A DNA stretch of 64,000 nt from positions 62,001-126,000 of the forward strand of contig JAIPEN010000010.1 in the NCBI GenBank assembly GCA_021737145.1, in the 5' to 3' direction. The translations under genes and the position numbers were made by a program. The notes beneath the pieces are model-generated. The model saw nothing but the letters and a program-made list of their open reading frames with translations, did not search any database and was not told the origin of the DNA. Every line of letters starts with the position of its first letter. Position 1 is the first letter of the stretch. This document shows positions 54,246 to 64,000 of the stretch, one piece after another. The DNA comes from Desulfarculaceae bacterium. Lineage in GTDB: Bacteria; Desulfobacterota; Desulfarculia; Desulfarculales; Desulfarculaceae.

Positions 54246-55907
54246 TCACGACTTGCTGCGGTTGGTATAGTACTGCTGGCCGATGCTCATGAGGTTGTTG
54301 ACCAGCCAGTAAAGCACCAACCCCGAGGGGAAGTTGATGAACATCACCGTGAACACCACCGGCATCATCATCATCATCTTGGCCTGGGTCGGGTCGCCGG
54401 TGGTGGGGGTCATCTTCTGCTGCAGGAACATGGACGCGCCCATGAGCAGGGTCAGCACCGGGATGCCGTCGCCCACGTAGGGGATCTGTATGCCGATGCT
54501 CAGGCGGTCCGGGGCCGAGAGGTCGTTGATCCACAGCATGAAGGGCGCGTGCCGAAGCTCGATGGCGTTGCCCAAGACCTTGTAAAAGGCGATGAACACC
54601 GGGATCTGCACAAGCATGGGCAAACAGCCCCCGGCTGGGTTTACCTTGTATGTCTTGTATAGCTGCATGATCTCTTGATTCATGCGCTGCTTGTCGTCCT
54701 TGAACTTCTCGCGGAGGCGCTTCACATGGGGCTGAAGCTTCTGCATCTCCTTCATGGACTTGTAGCTCTTGCGGGTCAGGGGCCAGAAGATCAGCTTGGT
54801 GATCAGGGTGACGATGATGATGGCGATGCCGTAGTTGCCAATGAAGTCGAAGATCAGGTTCATGGCGATCAAGAACGGCTTGGCGATCACATCGAACCAA
54901 CCGAAATCCACCGACTGGTCCAGATTGTGGCCCAAGGGCTCCAGGACCTTCAGGTCCTTGGGGCCGTAGAAGATCATGTAGCCGGTCTCGCGGGTGGCGC
55001 CGGGCTCCAGGGCCATGAGCGGCTCCACCAGGGTGGCCAGCATTAGCTCGCCCTTTTCGCCGCCCACCACGAAACGCTTGGGCGGGGCCTGGCCCTGGGG
55101 CTCCAGGGGAGCCACCGCGCCCAGGAAGTAGGGGATGGACAGGCCCAGATAGCTGATGTCGCCGGTGTCCTTGGGGTTGTCGTCCAGGTCCCCGGCGCTC
55201 ATTTCCTCATAACGCCCGGCCTTGGAATACTGGATGCCGGTGAAGGCGTAGGCCGCGGACTCGGCCCGCTTTTTCATCTCCACCAGGGCGATGGAGGGCT
55301 GCAACTCCAGCTTTTTGCCGCTCTGGTTGGTCAGGCGCAGGTTCAGCTCCCAGGCATAGGAGCCGGCCTTGAAGGTGTAGACCTTGTCCACCTTGACCCC
55401 GGCCACGGTGGTGGTGAACACCAGCTGCTTGGAGCCGCTGCTCACCTCCAGCTTGTCGGCCGAGGGGGTGAAGTTGCGGGCCGAGAGCTTGGGGTCCAGC
55501 TTGGTCAGGTTCACCGCCAGGGAGGCGGGATCGTTCTCGCCCAGGTCGAGCACCGCGAAGTGGCCGCCCTTTTGCTCCGGCTGGTTGTAGTAGTCCTGCA
55601 GGATAACGGTCTTTACCCCGCCGCCCCGGCTGGTGAACACCGCGGTGTAGAGCGGGGTCCTCACCTCCACCAGGGTCTCGGCGCCGGCCGGCGATGCCGT
55701 GGGAACGGCGGGCGCCGCCGCGCTGGGCGAGGCCGGAGCCGAAACCTGGGGCGTGCCCGCCGCCGCCGGGGCCTTGGACGCCTGGCTCTGGGGAGCGGTG
55801 GTGCTGGTGACCGGCTGCTCCTGGGGCTTATCGCCGAAAAACATGATCCACAGCCACATGAGCCCCACGCTAAGGGCCAGGGCCAACAACATGCGTTTCT
55901 GATCCAT
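54246..55907 (-). CDS. yidC: YidC membrane protein insertase
   Basis: 553 aa. The first helix is M-L-L-A-L-A-L-S-V-G-L-M-W-L-W-I; the periplasmic P1 domain covers about 60-330; the five conserved helices follow from about 340, including R-K-S-Y-K-S-M-K-E-M-Q-K and G-L-V-L-Y-W-L-V-N-N. It inserts membrane proteins with SecYEG or alone. It lies 6 bases upstream of jag. Confidence 0.95.
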   Translation of the reverse strand: MDQKRMLLALALSVGLMWLWIMFFGDKPQEQPVTSTTAPQSQASKAPAAAGTPQVSAPASPSAAAPAVPTASPAGAETLVEVRTPLYTAVFTSRGGGVKTVILQDYYNQPEQKGGHFAVLDLGENDPASLAVNLTKLDPKLSARNFTPSADKLEVSSGSKQLVFTTTVAGVKVDKVYTFKAGSYAWELNLRLTNQSGKKLELQPSIALVEMKKRAESAAYAFTGIQYSKAGRYEEMSAGDLDDNPKDTGDISYLGLSIPYFLGAVAPLEPQGQAPPKRFVVGGEKGELMLATLVEPLMALEPGATRETGYMIFYGPKDLKVLEPLGHNLDQSVDFGWFDVIAKPFLIAMNLIFDFIGNYGIAIIIVTLITKLIFWPLTRKSYKSMKEMQKLQPHVKRLREKFKDDKQRMNQEIMQLYKTYKVNPAGGCLPMLVQIPVFIAFYKVLGNAIELRHAPFMLWINDLSAPDRLSIGIQIPYVGDGIPVLTLLMGASMFLQQKMTPTTGDPTQAKMMMMMPVVFTVMFINFPSGLVLYWLVNNLMSIGQQYYTNRSKS

Positions 55908-55937
55908 GATCGCTTCCTAAAAAACGGGAGCCCCGGC

Positions 55938-56153
55938 TCAGGCCGGGTCGTGGCCCCCGGCGGAGAAGGGATGGCAGCGGGCCAAGCGCCAAAGGCTCTT
56001 GCCCAGCCCCCGCCACAGGCCGTACTTGGCCAGGGCGTCCATAGCATAATTGGAACAGGTCGGGGTGAAGCGGCACTGGCCGCCCAGGTAGGGTCCCAAG
56101 GTGAGCTGGTACAGGCGCACCAGCGCCCGGGCCGCGAAAACGGCCGGGCTCAG
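55938..56153 (-). CDS. yidD: YidD membrane-insertion efficiency factor, probable CTG start
   Basis: 71 aa. The family pattern is C-R-F-T-P-T-C-S-N-Y-A and G-L-W-R-G, then R-C-H-P-F; it ends G-G-H-D-P-A. The gene starts best at CTG 56153, whose CTGA overlaps the rnpA stop, with GGAGG 10 bases upstream. The next canonical codon, GTG 56120, gives only 60 aa and drops part of the N-terminal helix. YidD helps YidC-dependent insertion. The order rnpA-yidD-yidC is conserved. Confidence 0.8.
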   Translation of the reverse strand: MSPAVFAARALVRLYQLTLGPYLGGQCRFTPTCSNYAMDALAKYGLWRGLGKSLWRLARCHPFSAGGHDPA

Positions 56154-56512
56154 GCGGCCGGAGCCTCCGGCAGCCTCTCGAGCATCTCCCACAGTTCTTG
56201 GCTCAGTTGCGGCCAGCTCATGGCCGGGGCTCCGTTCCTGGCGATGACCACCAGGTCCCATCCCGGGGGCACTTGGCTTCGGCGCAGACGAAAGGCCTCG
56301 CGCACCAGGCGCTTGAAGCGGTTGCGTCCCACCGCGCCGGCCACCCGGCGGGTTGCGGTGATCCCCATGCGGCTCAGGTCCAGGCCGTTGGGCCGGTACA
56401 AAAGCAGCATGCGCCGGCCATGCAGACGGCCCGGCCGGGATTGCACCGCCAGGTACTGCCAGCGCTTCAACAGGCGCGCCGTCTTGGGGAAGCCGAAATC
56501 CGCTGTGGGCAT
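56150..56512 (-). CDS. rnpA: RnpA, protein subunit of ribonuclease P
   Basis: 120 aa. The signature is R-N-R-F-K-R-L-V-R-E-A-F-R in the middle, plus the N-terminal F-P-K-T-A-R-L-L segment. It binds pre-tRNA leaders with the RNase P RNA. It follows rpmH directly and overlaps yidD by the CTGA junction. Confidence 0.92.
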   Translation of the reverse strand: MPTADFGFPKTARLLKRWQYLAVQSRPGRLHGRRMLLLYRPNGLDLSRMGITATRRVAGAVGRNRFKRLVREAFRLRRSQVPPGWDLVVIARNGAPAMSWPQLSQELWEMLERLPEAPAA

Positions 56513-56527
56513 CGAGCCCCCGGTGGC

Positions 56528-56662
56528 TCACACCGCCAGCCGCTTGCGCCCCTTGGACCTGCGGCGCGCAATCACGGCGCGGCCGCCTCGGGTGCGGCTG
56601 CGCACCAGAAAACCGTGGGTGCGTTTACGCTTGGTGTTGCTGGGTTGGAATGTGCGTTTCAT
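56528..56662 (-). CDS. rpmH: RpmH, 50S ribosomal protein L34
   Basis: 44 aa, starting [18 protein letters not shown], then [10 protein letters not shown] and ending R-K-R-L-A-V. This is the complete L34 sequence, too short to be caught as a long open frame. The ATG at 56662 is followed by rnpA after 15 bases. It heads the rpmH-rnpA-yidD-yidC-jag operon. Confidence 0.95.
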   Translation of the reverse strand: MKRTFQPSNTKRKRTHGFLVRSRTRGGRAVIARRRSKGRKRLAV

Positions 56663-56809
56663 CTCGCTCACCCTTTTTCATTAAGCCAGATTTAGGACCC
56701 CCGGCCCCTGGGGTGCCTGGCCGGAAGCCGCGCAAAAGGGCGCGCCCTGCACACCTGGACCGCCCCGCTAAAGGCGGCCAGGCTCACGGGCGGCCCGGAC
56801 AAGGGACAA

Positions 56810-56838
56810 AGTTAATCACAAGGAACGGTTATTGTCAA
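56810..56838 (-). promoter_or_regulatory. rpmH operon promoter
   Basis: TTGACA (56838 to 56833) with a 17-bp spacer and TTAACT (56815 to 56810). The -10 element lies about 148 bases from the rpmH start, leaving a GC-rich leader that includes the palindrome GGGCGCGCCC. The other strand of this gap (56663-56996) holds the mreB start; no dnaA boxes are visible. Confidence 0.75.
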
Positions 56839-56972
56839 ATGCCCCCGCCCCGGCCAGGGCCGCGGGCGCGGGGCGGCGGGGGGGCGCAAGTCACCAAGAT
56901 TTGACCTCAAAAGGCTTGCTAGCCAAGGTTCACTCTGGTAGGCTCCCCTTTGATGCCGCAACCATTATATAA

Positions 56973-58067
<1,095 letters not shown>

Positions 58068-58128
58068 ACGCCGCCGGGCCTGGTCCGCGCGGCGCCCAGG
58101 TGCGGCCGGCAACAAATACGTAGGCGCC

Positions 58129-58956
58129 GTGAACTTTTTCCACAAGTACCGCTTCCCCATCATCGTGGCCCTGTTCCTGCTAGGGGCATTGGCCTATTTT
58201 TCCTTTAGCGCGGGCAAGGGCATCGACCGGGTGCCCGGCGGCCGCTACGTCATGGAGCTGGTGGGCCCGGCGCAGCGCGGGGTCACCGGGGTGGGCCAGT
58301 GGTTCAACTCCATCTGGCGGCGCTACTTCGCCCTGGTGCAGGCGGCCGAGGAAAACGAGCGCCTGCGCAAGCAGTTGGCCGCCCTGGGCCAGCGGGTGGT
58401 GGACCGCGACGAGCTGGAGCTGGCCAACCGGCGCCTGAACAAGCTTCTCAATTTCCAAAAGGGCCTGGACTATCCCATGGCCGCGGCCGAGGTGATGGGC
58501 GACGACCCCTCGGGCCGCTTCCAGACGGTGATCGTCAACAAGGGCTCCGCCGCGGGGGTGGAGCCCCTGATGCCGGTGGTCAACGCCGAGGGGGTGGTGG
58601 GCCGGGTCATCTGGGCCAGCCCCCACTACGCCAAGCTGCTGCTGCTCATCGACGCCAACAGCGCGGTGGACGTCTTGGTGCAGCGCAACCGGGCCCGGGG
58701 CATCGTGGAGGGCGGCGGCGGCGGGGTGCTGCGCCTGAAGTACGTGATCCACACCGCCGATGTGGCCGTGGGCGACAAGCTCATCACCTCGGGCGCGGCC
58801 GGGGTGTTCCCCAAGGGGGTGCTGGTGGGCACGGTGAGCGCGGTGCACAAGGAAAAGGACGGCGCCTTCCAGCGGGTGGAGGTCTCCCCGGCGGTGGACT
58901 TCGGCCGTTTGGAAGAGGTGCTGATCATCCTGCACCGCAGAAACCTGGATGGGTGA
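58129..58956 (+). CDS. mreC: MreC
   Basis: 275 aa from GTG 58129. One N-terminal helix (residues 8-26), a coiled coil (about 60-105) and the beta-rich periplasmic domain with A-S-P-H-Y-A-K-L and V-V-N-A-E-G-V-V-G. It links MreB to the periplasmic synthesis enzymes. It follows mreB after 61 bases. Confidence 0.92.
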   Translation: MNFFHKYRFPIIVALFLLGALAYFSFSAGKGIDRVPGGRYVMELVGPAQRGVTGVGQWFNSIWRRYFALVQAAEENERLRKQLAALGQRVVDRDELELANRRLNKLLNFQKGLDYPMAAAEVMGDDPSGRFQTVIVNKGSAAGVEPLMPVVNAEGVVGRVIWASPHYAKLLLLIDANSAVDVLVQRNRARGIVEGGGGGVLRLKYVIHTADVAVGDKLITSGAAGVFPKGVLVGTVSAVHKEKDGAFQRVEVSPAVDFGRLEEVLIILHRRNLDG

Positions 58957-59083
58957 GGCGGCTTCGCCAGCCACCGGCATACGGTGTTGCTGGCCTGGCT
59001 CGGGCCTCGACGTGACTTGGGCCACGCCTGCGGCCCTCGCTCGCCAGACGCCTTGTCTGCCGGCGGCTGGCTGTGCCGCAAAA
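58957..59083 (+). repeat. GCCTTGTCTGCC dispersed repeat, copy 4
   Basis: The clearest copy, GGCTTCGCCAGCCACCGG at the left, GACGCCTTGTCTGCCGG and CTGGCTGTGCCGC at the right. It lies in the gap before mreD (58957-59271); the rest of the gap has no gene. Confidence 0.75.
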
Positions 59084-59271
59084 TGGCGTCTCAATTGCTG
59101 GGTTATTGGTCGATGCCTTTAAACTTCATTGCAGCGCGCGGCCTGTTCTTGGCCGTCCCGGGACGCTACATTACTATATAGAGCGTATGAGCCGGTGAGG
59201 AGTAACAAGATAGACGGTGCAATTGCCATAAGCCCGACGCTGCCGGCGGCTTGCCGGGGGGCAGAGGCCCG

Positions 59272-59811
59272 ATGAGGCGCAACACTTCCCGTTGGCCCAG
59301 GGCGGCGGCCACCCTGATCCTGGGCTTCTTCTTCGCCGTGCTCAGCACCACCGTGTTCTCCTGGTGGTCCTTGGGGCCCCTGCGCCTGGAGCCCATGATC
59401 GTCTTGGTGGTCTCGGCCGGCTACCGCCTGCCCCTGATCCTGGGCTTCGTGGTGGTCTGGGCCCTGGCCTATCTCACCGACCTGATCGCCGGCGGGGTGC
59501 TGGGGCTCAACGTGGTTATCTTCTCGCTGGTCTACGTGATCTGCCAGCTGGCCCAGCGCAAGCTCAACATCGACTCCTGGCCCTTTCAGATGCTCTCGGT
59601 GGGACTGATGACCATTTTGGCCCATCTGCTCATGGCCTCGGGCCTCACCCTGACCATCGACGCCTACACTCCCTCGGGCAACCTTCCCCTGCTGCTTTTG
59701 GCCCAGGGCCTGATCAGCGCCTTTATCGCCCCCCTGTTCTTCGGGCTCACCGAGGGGCTGGTCAGCCTGCTGGCCCACTTCTGGCCCCAGGAACGCAAGG
59801 TGACCCCGTGA
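59272..59811 (+). CDS. mreD: MreD
   Basis: 179 aa from ATG 59272. AGAGG precedes it. Five or six hydrophobic helices and no soluble domain, in the usual position between mreC and mrdA. It overlaps the next gene by GTGA. Confidence 0.85.
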   Translation: MRRNTSRWPRAAATLILGFFFAVLSTTVFSWWSLGPLRLEPMIVLVVSAGYRLPLILGFVVVWALAYLTDLIAGGVLGLNVVIFSLVYVICQLAQRKLNIDSWPFQMLSVGLMTILAHLLMASGLTLTIDAYTPSGNLPLLLLAQGLISAFIAPLFFGLTEGLVSLLAHFWPQERKVTP

Positions 59812-61790
59812 GCCTGGCCCATGCGCCCAAGGCGGCCAGCCTGAGCGGCGGCCGCGGCCTGGAGCCGGCCGAGAACCCCCTGGTGCGCCACGCCCTCACC
59901 GCCGCGGCGGTGGTGGTGGCCCTGGCCTTCGTGATCCTGCTGGGCCGCTTGTGGTACTTGCAGCTTCTAAGGGGCGAGCACTTCCGCAAGCTCTCGGAGA
60001 CCAACCGCATCCGCCTGGTGGACCTGCCGCCCAGCCGGGGCCTGATCTTCGACGCCGAGGGCCGCCTGCTGGCCGACAACCGCCCCGCCTTCACCCTGGC
60101 CGTGGTGCCCGAGGACGTGTCTGACTGGAAGCAGTTGGCCGTCCGCCTGAACAACCTGGTGGGCTTCAGCCCCGAGGAGCTCAAAAAGGCGCGCCGCGCC
60201 GCCCGGGGCGCCCCGCCCTTCAAGCCCATCGTGCTGCGCTCCCACCTGGACCGCCACCAGCTGGCCCTGCTGGAGACCTTCCGCTACGAGCTGCCCGGGG
60301 TCAAGGTGCTGGTGCGCTACCAGCGGGCCTACCTGGCCCCCAAGGTCACCTCCCATGTAATCGGCTACCTGGGCGAGATCAACAAGCGGGAGCTGCAACG
60401 GGCCAGCCGGGCCAAGTACCGCATGGGCGACTGGGTGGGCCGCTACGGCCTGGAGCAGAGCCGCGAGTCGGTGCTGCACGGCCGGCGCGGGGCCCGCCAG
60501 GTGGAAGTGGACGCCATGGGCCGGGAGATCAAGGTGCTCAAGGAGGCCCCGGCCAGCCGGGGGGCGGACCTCACCCTGAGCATCGACCTGGACCTGCAGC
60601 GGGCCGCGGCCCGGGCCATGGCCGGACGGGTGGGCGCGGTGGCGGCCATCGACCCGCGCAACGGCCAGGTGCTGGCCCTGTACTCCAGCCCGGCCTTCGA
60701 CCCCAACGACTTCATCACCGGCATGACCCAAAAGCAGTGGAAGCACCTGGTCAAGAACCCCCTGCACCCGCTCAAGGACCGGGCCATCAGCGGCATGTAC
60801 CCGCCCGGCTCCACCTACAAGATCATCACCAGCGCGGCCGGCCTGGCCGAAAAGGCCATCAACCTGTCCACCCGCTTCTTCTGCGCCGGGCAGATCCCCT
60901 TCGGCCGGCGCTACTACAAGTGCTGGGCCATCAAAAAGGGCGGCCACGGCCACACCGATCTGCACAAGGCCATCCGCGAGTCCTGCGACGTGTTCTTTTA
61001 CAAGACCGGCCTCCGGCTGGGGGTGGAGCGCCTGGCCAAGTGGGCCCGGGCCTTTGGCCTGGGCCGGCCCACCGGCATCAGCCTGCCCCACGAGTCCCCG
61101 GGCCTGGTGCCGGACAACGCCTGGAAGAAAAAGCGCTTCAAGGAGCCCTGGCAGGACGGCGAAACCCTGTCGCTGTCCATCGGCCAGAGCTTCACCCTGG
61201 TCACGCCCCTGCAATTGGCCCGCATGACCGCCGCGGTGGCCAACGGCGGGCGCCTGCTGACCCCCACCCTGGTCAAGGCGGTCACCCCGCCCGGCGGCGA
61301 CCCGGTGCCCGAGGCCGAGCCGGTCACCACCCGGGTGCCCATCAAGGCCGAGTATATGCAGGTGGTGGCCAAGGGCCTGGAGGCGGTGGTCAACGAGCCC
61401 CACGGAACCGCCCGCCGGGCCCGCCTGCCCGGGATCACGGTGGGCGGCAAGACCGGCACCGCCCAGGTGGTGAGCCTCAAGTTCGAAAAGTCCTTTGGCA
61501 AGGAGTCCAAGGTCCCCTGGAAGTACCGCTCCCACGCCCTGTTCGTGGCCTTCGCCCCGGTGGAGGATCCCTCCATCGCGGTGGGAGTGGTGGTGGAGCA
61601 CGGCGGCCATGGCGGCTCGGACGCCGCCCCGGTGGCCACGGCGGTGATGCGCTCCTGGTTCGGCCTGCCGCCCGGACCGGTGCCCACCTTCCCGCCCCAG
61701 GCCCTGCCTCCCTCCCTCCGGCCCGAGCCGGAAAAGAGCCAGGACAAGCCCAAGGATAAAGCCAAGAAGAAACCGGGGGCGGGAGCATGA
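59808..61790 (+). CDS. mrdA: PBP2 (MrdA), peptidoglycan transpeptidase
   Basis: 660 aa from GTG 59808. A single N-terminal helix (residues 20-45), a dimerisation region to about 240, then the transpeptidase domain: S335-T-Y-K338 nucleophile, S392-C-D394 and K548-T-G. The Pro/Lys-rich tail after about 615 is unusual. It crosslinks side-wall peptidoglycan with RodA. GTGA and ATGA overlaps join it to mreD and rodA. Confidence 0.93.
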   Translation: MSLAHAPKAASLSGGRGLEPAENPLVRHALTAAAVVVALAFVILLGRLWYLQLLRGEHFRKLSETNRIRLVDLPPSRGLIFDAEGRLLADNRPAFTLAVVPEDVSDWKQLAVRLNNLVGFSPEELKKARRAARGAPPFKPIVLRSHLDRHQLALLETFRYELPGVKVLVRYQRAYLAPKVTSHVIGYLGEINKRELQRASRAKYRMGDWVGRYGLEQSRESVLHGRRGARQVEVDAMGREIKVLKEAPASRGADLTLSIDLDLQRAAARAMAGRVGAVAAIDPRNGQVLALYSSPAFDPNDFITGMTQKQWKHLVKNPLHPLKDRAISGMYPPGSTYKIITSAAGLAEKAINLSTRFFCAGQIPFGRRYYKCWAIKKGGHGHTDLHKAIRESCDVFFYKTGLRLGVERLAKWARAFGLGRPTGISLPHESPGLVPDNAWKKKRFKEPWQDGETLSLSIGQSFTLVTPLQLARMTAAVANGGRLLTPTLVKAVTPPGGDPVPEAEPVTTRVPIKAEYMQVVAKGLEAVVNEPHGTARRARLPGITVGGKTGTAQVVSLKFEKSFGKESKVPWKYRSHALFVAFAPVEDPSIAVGVVVEHGGHGGSDAAPVATAVMRSWFGLPPGPVPTFPPQALPPSLRPEPEKSQDKPKDKAKKKPGAGA

Positions 61791-62896
61791 TCGACCGCCG
61801 CCTGGTGTCAAACTTCGACTGGCTGCTCTTGGCCCTGGTGCTGGCCCTGGGGGCCTGCGGGGTGGCCAATCTCTACTCCGCGGCCAGCTCCTTCCACGGC
61901 GCGGGCACCCCGGTGTTCCTCAAGCAGACCTATTGGTTCGGCCTGGGCCTGGGGGTGATGATCGCCGTGGCCATGGTCGGGCCCCAGCGCCTGACCACCA
62001 TCGCCTATCCCCTCTACGGCCTGGTGGTGGTGCTTCTTATCGCGGTGCTGTTCTGGGGCAAGGTCATCGGCGGCAGCCAGCGCTGGCTGGTGCTGGGGCC
62101 GGTGGTGTTGCAGCCCTCGGAGCTGGCCCGCCTGGCGGTGGTGCTGGTGCTGGCCGCCTATTTCCAGCGGCGCGACCAGGCCGAGCCCTACCGCTTGCAC
62201 CAGCTTTTCGCCCCCCTGGGCCTGGCCCTGGTGCCCGCCCTGCTCATCCTCAAGGAGCCGGACCTGGGCACCTGTTTGCTGGTGCTCATCGTGGCCACCA
62301 GCGTGATCCTGGTCAACGGGGTCAAGCTCAGGGACCTGGCCATCGCCGGGGGTGGGCTGATATTGGTTCTGCCCGTGGCCTGGCGCTTCATGAAGGACTA
62401 CCAGAAGCGGCGCATCTTCAGCTTCCTGGACCCGGAGAGCGACCCTCTGGGCTCGGCCTACCACCTGATCCAGTCAAAGATCGCGGTGGGTTCGGGCCAG
62501 TTCACGGGCAAGGGCTTCATGGCCGGCACCCAGACCCAGCTGCATTTTTTGCCCGAGCAGCACACGGACTTCGCCTTTTCGGTGCTGGCCGAGGAGTGGG
62601 GCTTCATCGGGGCCATGTTGCTGCTATTGTTGATGGCCGGGCTCATCTACCGGGGCCTGTCCACCGCCTACCGGACCAAGGACCGCCAGGGGCTGTTGAT
62701 CGTGGTGGGGGCCACGGCCATGATCTTCTGGCCGGCCATCATCAACGTGGGCATGGTGCTGGGGCTGTTCCCGGTGGTGGGCATCCCCCTGCCCTTTATC
62801 AGCTACGGCGGCTCCAGCCTTATCACCACCATGGCCGCCCTGGGGCTGATCCAGGGGGTGGCCATGCGGCGCTTCGTATTCCACAACCGGAGGTAG
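61787..62896 (+). CDS. rodA: RodA, SEDS glycosyltransferase
   Basis: 369 aa, about ten membrane helices. The SEDS motifs G-S-Q-R-W, P-S-E-L-A-R-L, H-T-D-F-A-F and F-I-S-Y-G-G-S-S are present, and the F-V-F-H-N-R-R end is usual. It polymerises glycan with PBP2. It starts at ATG 61787 inside the mrdA stop overlap. Confidence 0.94.
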   Translation: MIDRRLVSNFDWLLLALVLALGACGVANLYSAASSFHGAGTPVFLKQTYWFGLGLGVMIAVAMVGPQRLTTIAYPLYGLVVVLLIAVLFWGKVIGGSQRWLVLGPVVLQPSELARLAVVLVLAAYFQRRDQAEPYRLHQLFAPLGLALVPALLILKEPDLGTCLLVLIVATSVILVNGVKLRDLAIAGGGLILVLPVAWRFMKDYQKRRIFSFLDPESDPLGSAYHLIQSKIAVGSGQFTGKGFMAGTQTQLHFLPEQHTDFAFSVLAEEWGFIGAMLLLLLMAGLIYRGLSTAYRTKDRQGLLIVVGATAMIFWPAIINVGMVLGLFPVVGIPLPFISYGGSSLITTMAALGLIQGVAMRRFVFHNRR

Positions 62897-62961
62897 GCCG
62901 CCTTTACCCAATCACCCCGCCATGCTAGATTTCATACATACGCCGTTTCCCTGGGGGTTTG

Positions 62962-63801
62962 ATGCCTTTGGCCCATAAAAAACACCTGGTCCCGCTGCTG
63001 GGGGCCCTGCTCTGCCTGCTGCTGGCCGCCTCCCTGGCCTGGGCCAACGCGGCCTCTCTGGTCAACAAGGCCCTGGAGGCCCACCGCGAGGGCGAGTACG
63101 AGCTGGCCATGAAGCTCTACAACCGGGCCATCGACTCGGGCGAGCTCAACATCGGCAGCCTGGCCATGGCCTACAACAACCGGGCCGCCCTGTGGGCCGA
63201 CCTGGGCAAGCTCAAGCCGGCCCTGAAGGACTATGAGCTGGCCCAGGACCTGCAAGCCACCAACCCGCTTTTCTACACCAACCGGGGCCTGACCTATCAG
63301 CGCTGGGGCCAGTACCACCGGGCCCTGGACGACTACAACCGGGCCCTGGAGCTGGACCAGGGCGACGTGCAGGCCCTGACCGCCAAGGCCTGGCTCTTGG
63401 CCACCTGCCCCCTGGCCAGCCTGCGCAACGGCCCCCAGGCCGTGGACCTGGCCAGCCAGGCGGTGTCCATCTCCCGCGATCCCAACACCCTGGACACCCT
63501 GGCCGCGGCCCTGGCCGAGAACAAAAAGTTCCTGGCCGCGGTGCGCATCGAGCAGCAGGCCCTGGCCATCCTGCGCGGCCCCTATGGCGACGACGAGGAA
63601 CCCCCGCCGGGCATGGAGCGCCGCCTGAAGCTCTATGCCAAAAAGCAGCCCTACCGCGAGCCCATGCCCAAGAAGAAGGTCCAGGGCAAGGAGGGGCAGG
63701 ACAATGCCTCCGAGGACAAGCCGCCCGAGGTCAAACCTTCCGCAGCCAAGCCCCCCGAGGCCACGGCTCCCCAGGCCAAACCCGCCGCGCCCAAGCCCTA
63801 G
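62962..63801 (+). CDS. TPR protein
   Basis: 279 aa from ATG 62962; the TTG three bases earlier is in the same frame and equally possible. A signal peptide ends near residue 28 (A-W-A). Residues about 30-190 hold three or four TPR units (A-L-E-A-H-R-E-G-E-Y-E-L-A, Y-T-N-R-G-L-T-Y-Q-R-W-G-Q-Y). The tail from about 230 is Lys/Pro/Ala-rich and disordered. It follows rodA after 65 bases, so it may aid the elongasome or outer-envelope assembly; this is inferred. Confidence 0.7.
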   Translation: MPLAHKKHLVPLLGALLCLLLAASLAWANAASLVNKALEAHREGEYELAMKLYNRAIDSGELNIGSLAMAYNNRAALWADLGKLKPALKDYELAQDLQATNPLFYTNRGLTYQRWGQYHRALDDYNRALELDQGDVQALTAKAWLLATCPLASLRNGPQAVDLASQAVSISRDPNTLDTLAAALAENKKFLAAVRIEQQALAILRGPYGDDEEPPPGMERRLKLYAKKQPYREPMPKKKVQGKEGQDNASEDKPPEVKPSAAKPPEATAPQAKPAAPKP

Positions 63802-63903
63802 GGGCTGGGCCGGGGCGCTCCGGCCAGGTTAAATTAGGGTTAACTTCCGCCCGCCGGGGCCCGGCGGCCGCTTTTGGCTTGCCCCTGCCCGGTGCGGCGT
63901 GTT

Positions 63904-63921
63904 AGTGAATTTATGTTCACT
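63904..63921 (+). promoter_or_regulatory. inverted repeat before the window end
   Basis: AGTGAA-TTTATG-TTCACT is a perfect 6-bp arm inverted repeat, of the size and base composition favoured by TetR-family operators. The target gene lies beyond 64000. The preceding stretch from 63802 is otherwise plain. Confidence 0.5.
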
Positions 63922-64000
63922 CAGATCGCCGGTACCCGTGCGCCGGGGATAGGTCCGCAAGTTCGCAAGCACAACATCGCTAAACTGGGCCGCCGAGGCG

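Noticed and set aside
63930..64000. Possible start of a cyclic-di-GMP-type riboswitch at the window end
   Set aside because: A few bases (GCTAAAC, CCGCCGAGGCG) look suggestive, but the conserved core would lie beyond 64000, so it cannot be judged.

Overview
The window is GC-rich chromosomal DNA, probably from a strictly anaerobic Desulfobacterota (Deltaproteobacteria), plausibly near Desulfarculales. This rests on a CooC-type nickel ATPase, three DUF3786 proteins (one with a corrinoid/CODH-type Fe-S motif), a fused CysK-CysS protein and many dense intergenic repeats. No 16S rRNA or tRNA gene was found, so the taxonomy is an inference.

Layout. 0-6 kb: TrmJ-type tRNA methyltransferase, alpha/beta hydrolase, two DUF3786 genes and a large SLC13-type transporter. 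6-14.7 kb: a mixed region with a higBA toxin-antitoxin pair whose antitoxin is fused to a metallopeptidase, ClpB, and an AT-rich DUF4365 nuclease-like/TPR gene that looks horizontally acquired, followed by long intergenic repeats. 14.7-32.4 kb: small secreted proteins and lipoproteins, a membrane PAS sensor, AsmA-like protein, CooC plus a BFD-like ferredoxin, a PA14-containing membrane glycosyltransferase, a decayed tandem-repeat gene with three in-frame stops, Smr protein and the CysK-CysS fusion. 32.4-45.4 kb: RpoD-like sigma factor, ferredoxin-like regulator, GAF sensor, MBL-fold protein behind an apparent attenuator, a repeat block, TtcA/TtuA-like thiolase, RimO and TrmFO.

45.4-64 kb is origin-type core DNA: a soluble PAS histidine kinase, two perfect parS sites, rsmG-mnmE, then jag-yidC-yidD-rnpA-rpmH on the minus strand, and divergently mreB-mreC-mreD-mrdA-rodA. 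The translation/membrane-insertion set and the rod-shape elongasome are divided by a short divergent promoter region. parAB and dnaA are not in the window.

The most unusual signals are: (i) a roughly 170-bp element with about 24-bp terminal inverted repeats set in homopurine DNA, four copies in 23 kb; (ii) four dispersed paralogues of a small secreted family that begins with a Y-N motif right after the signal peptide; (iii) a CysK-CysS fusion whose synthetase half has lost HIGH and KMSKS; (iv) likely non-canonical AUU and CUG starts for the PA14 glycosyltransferase and YidD; (v) the DUF4365 nuclease-like/TPR gene as a candidate single-gene defence protein; (vi) two sensors sharing an unexplained Cys-rich C-terminal module.
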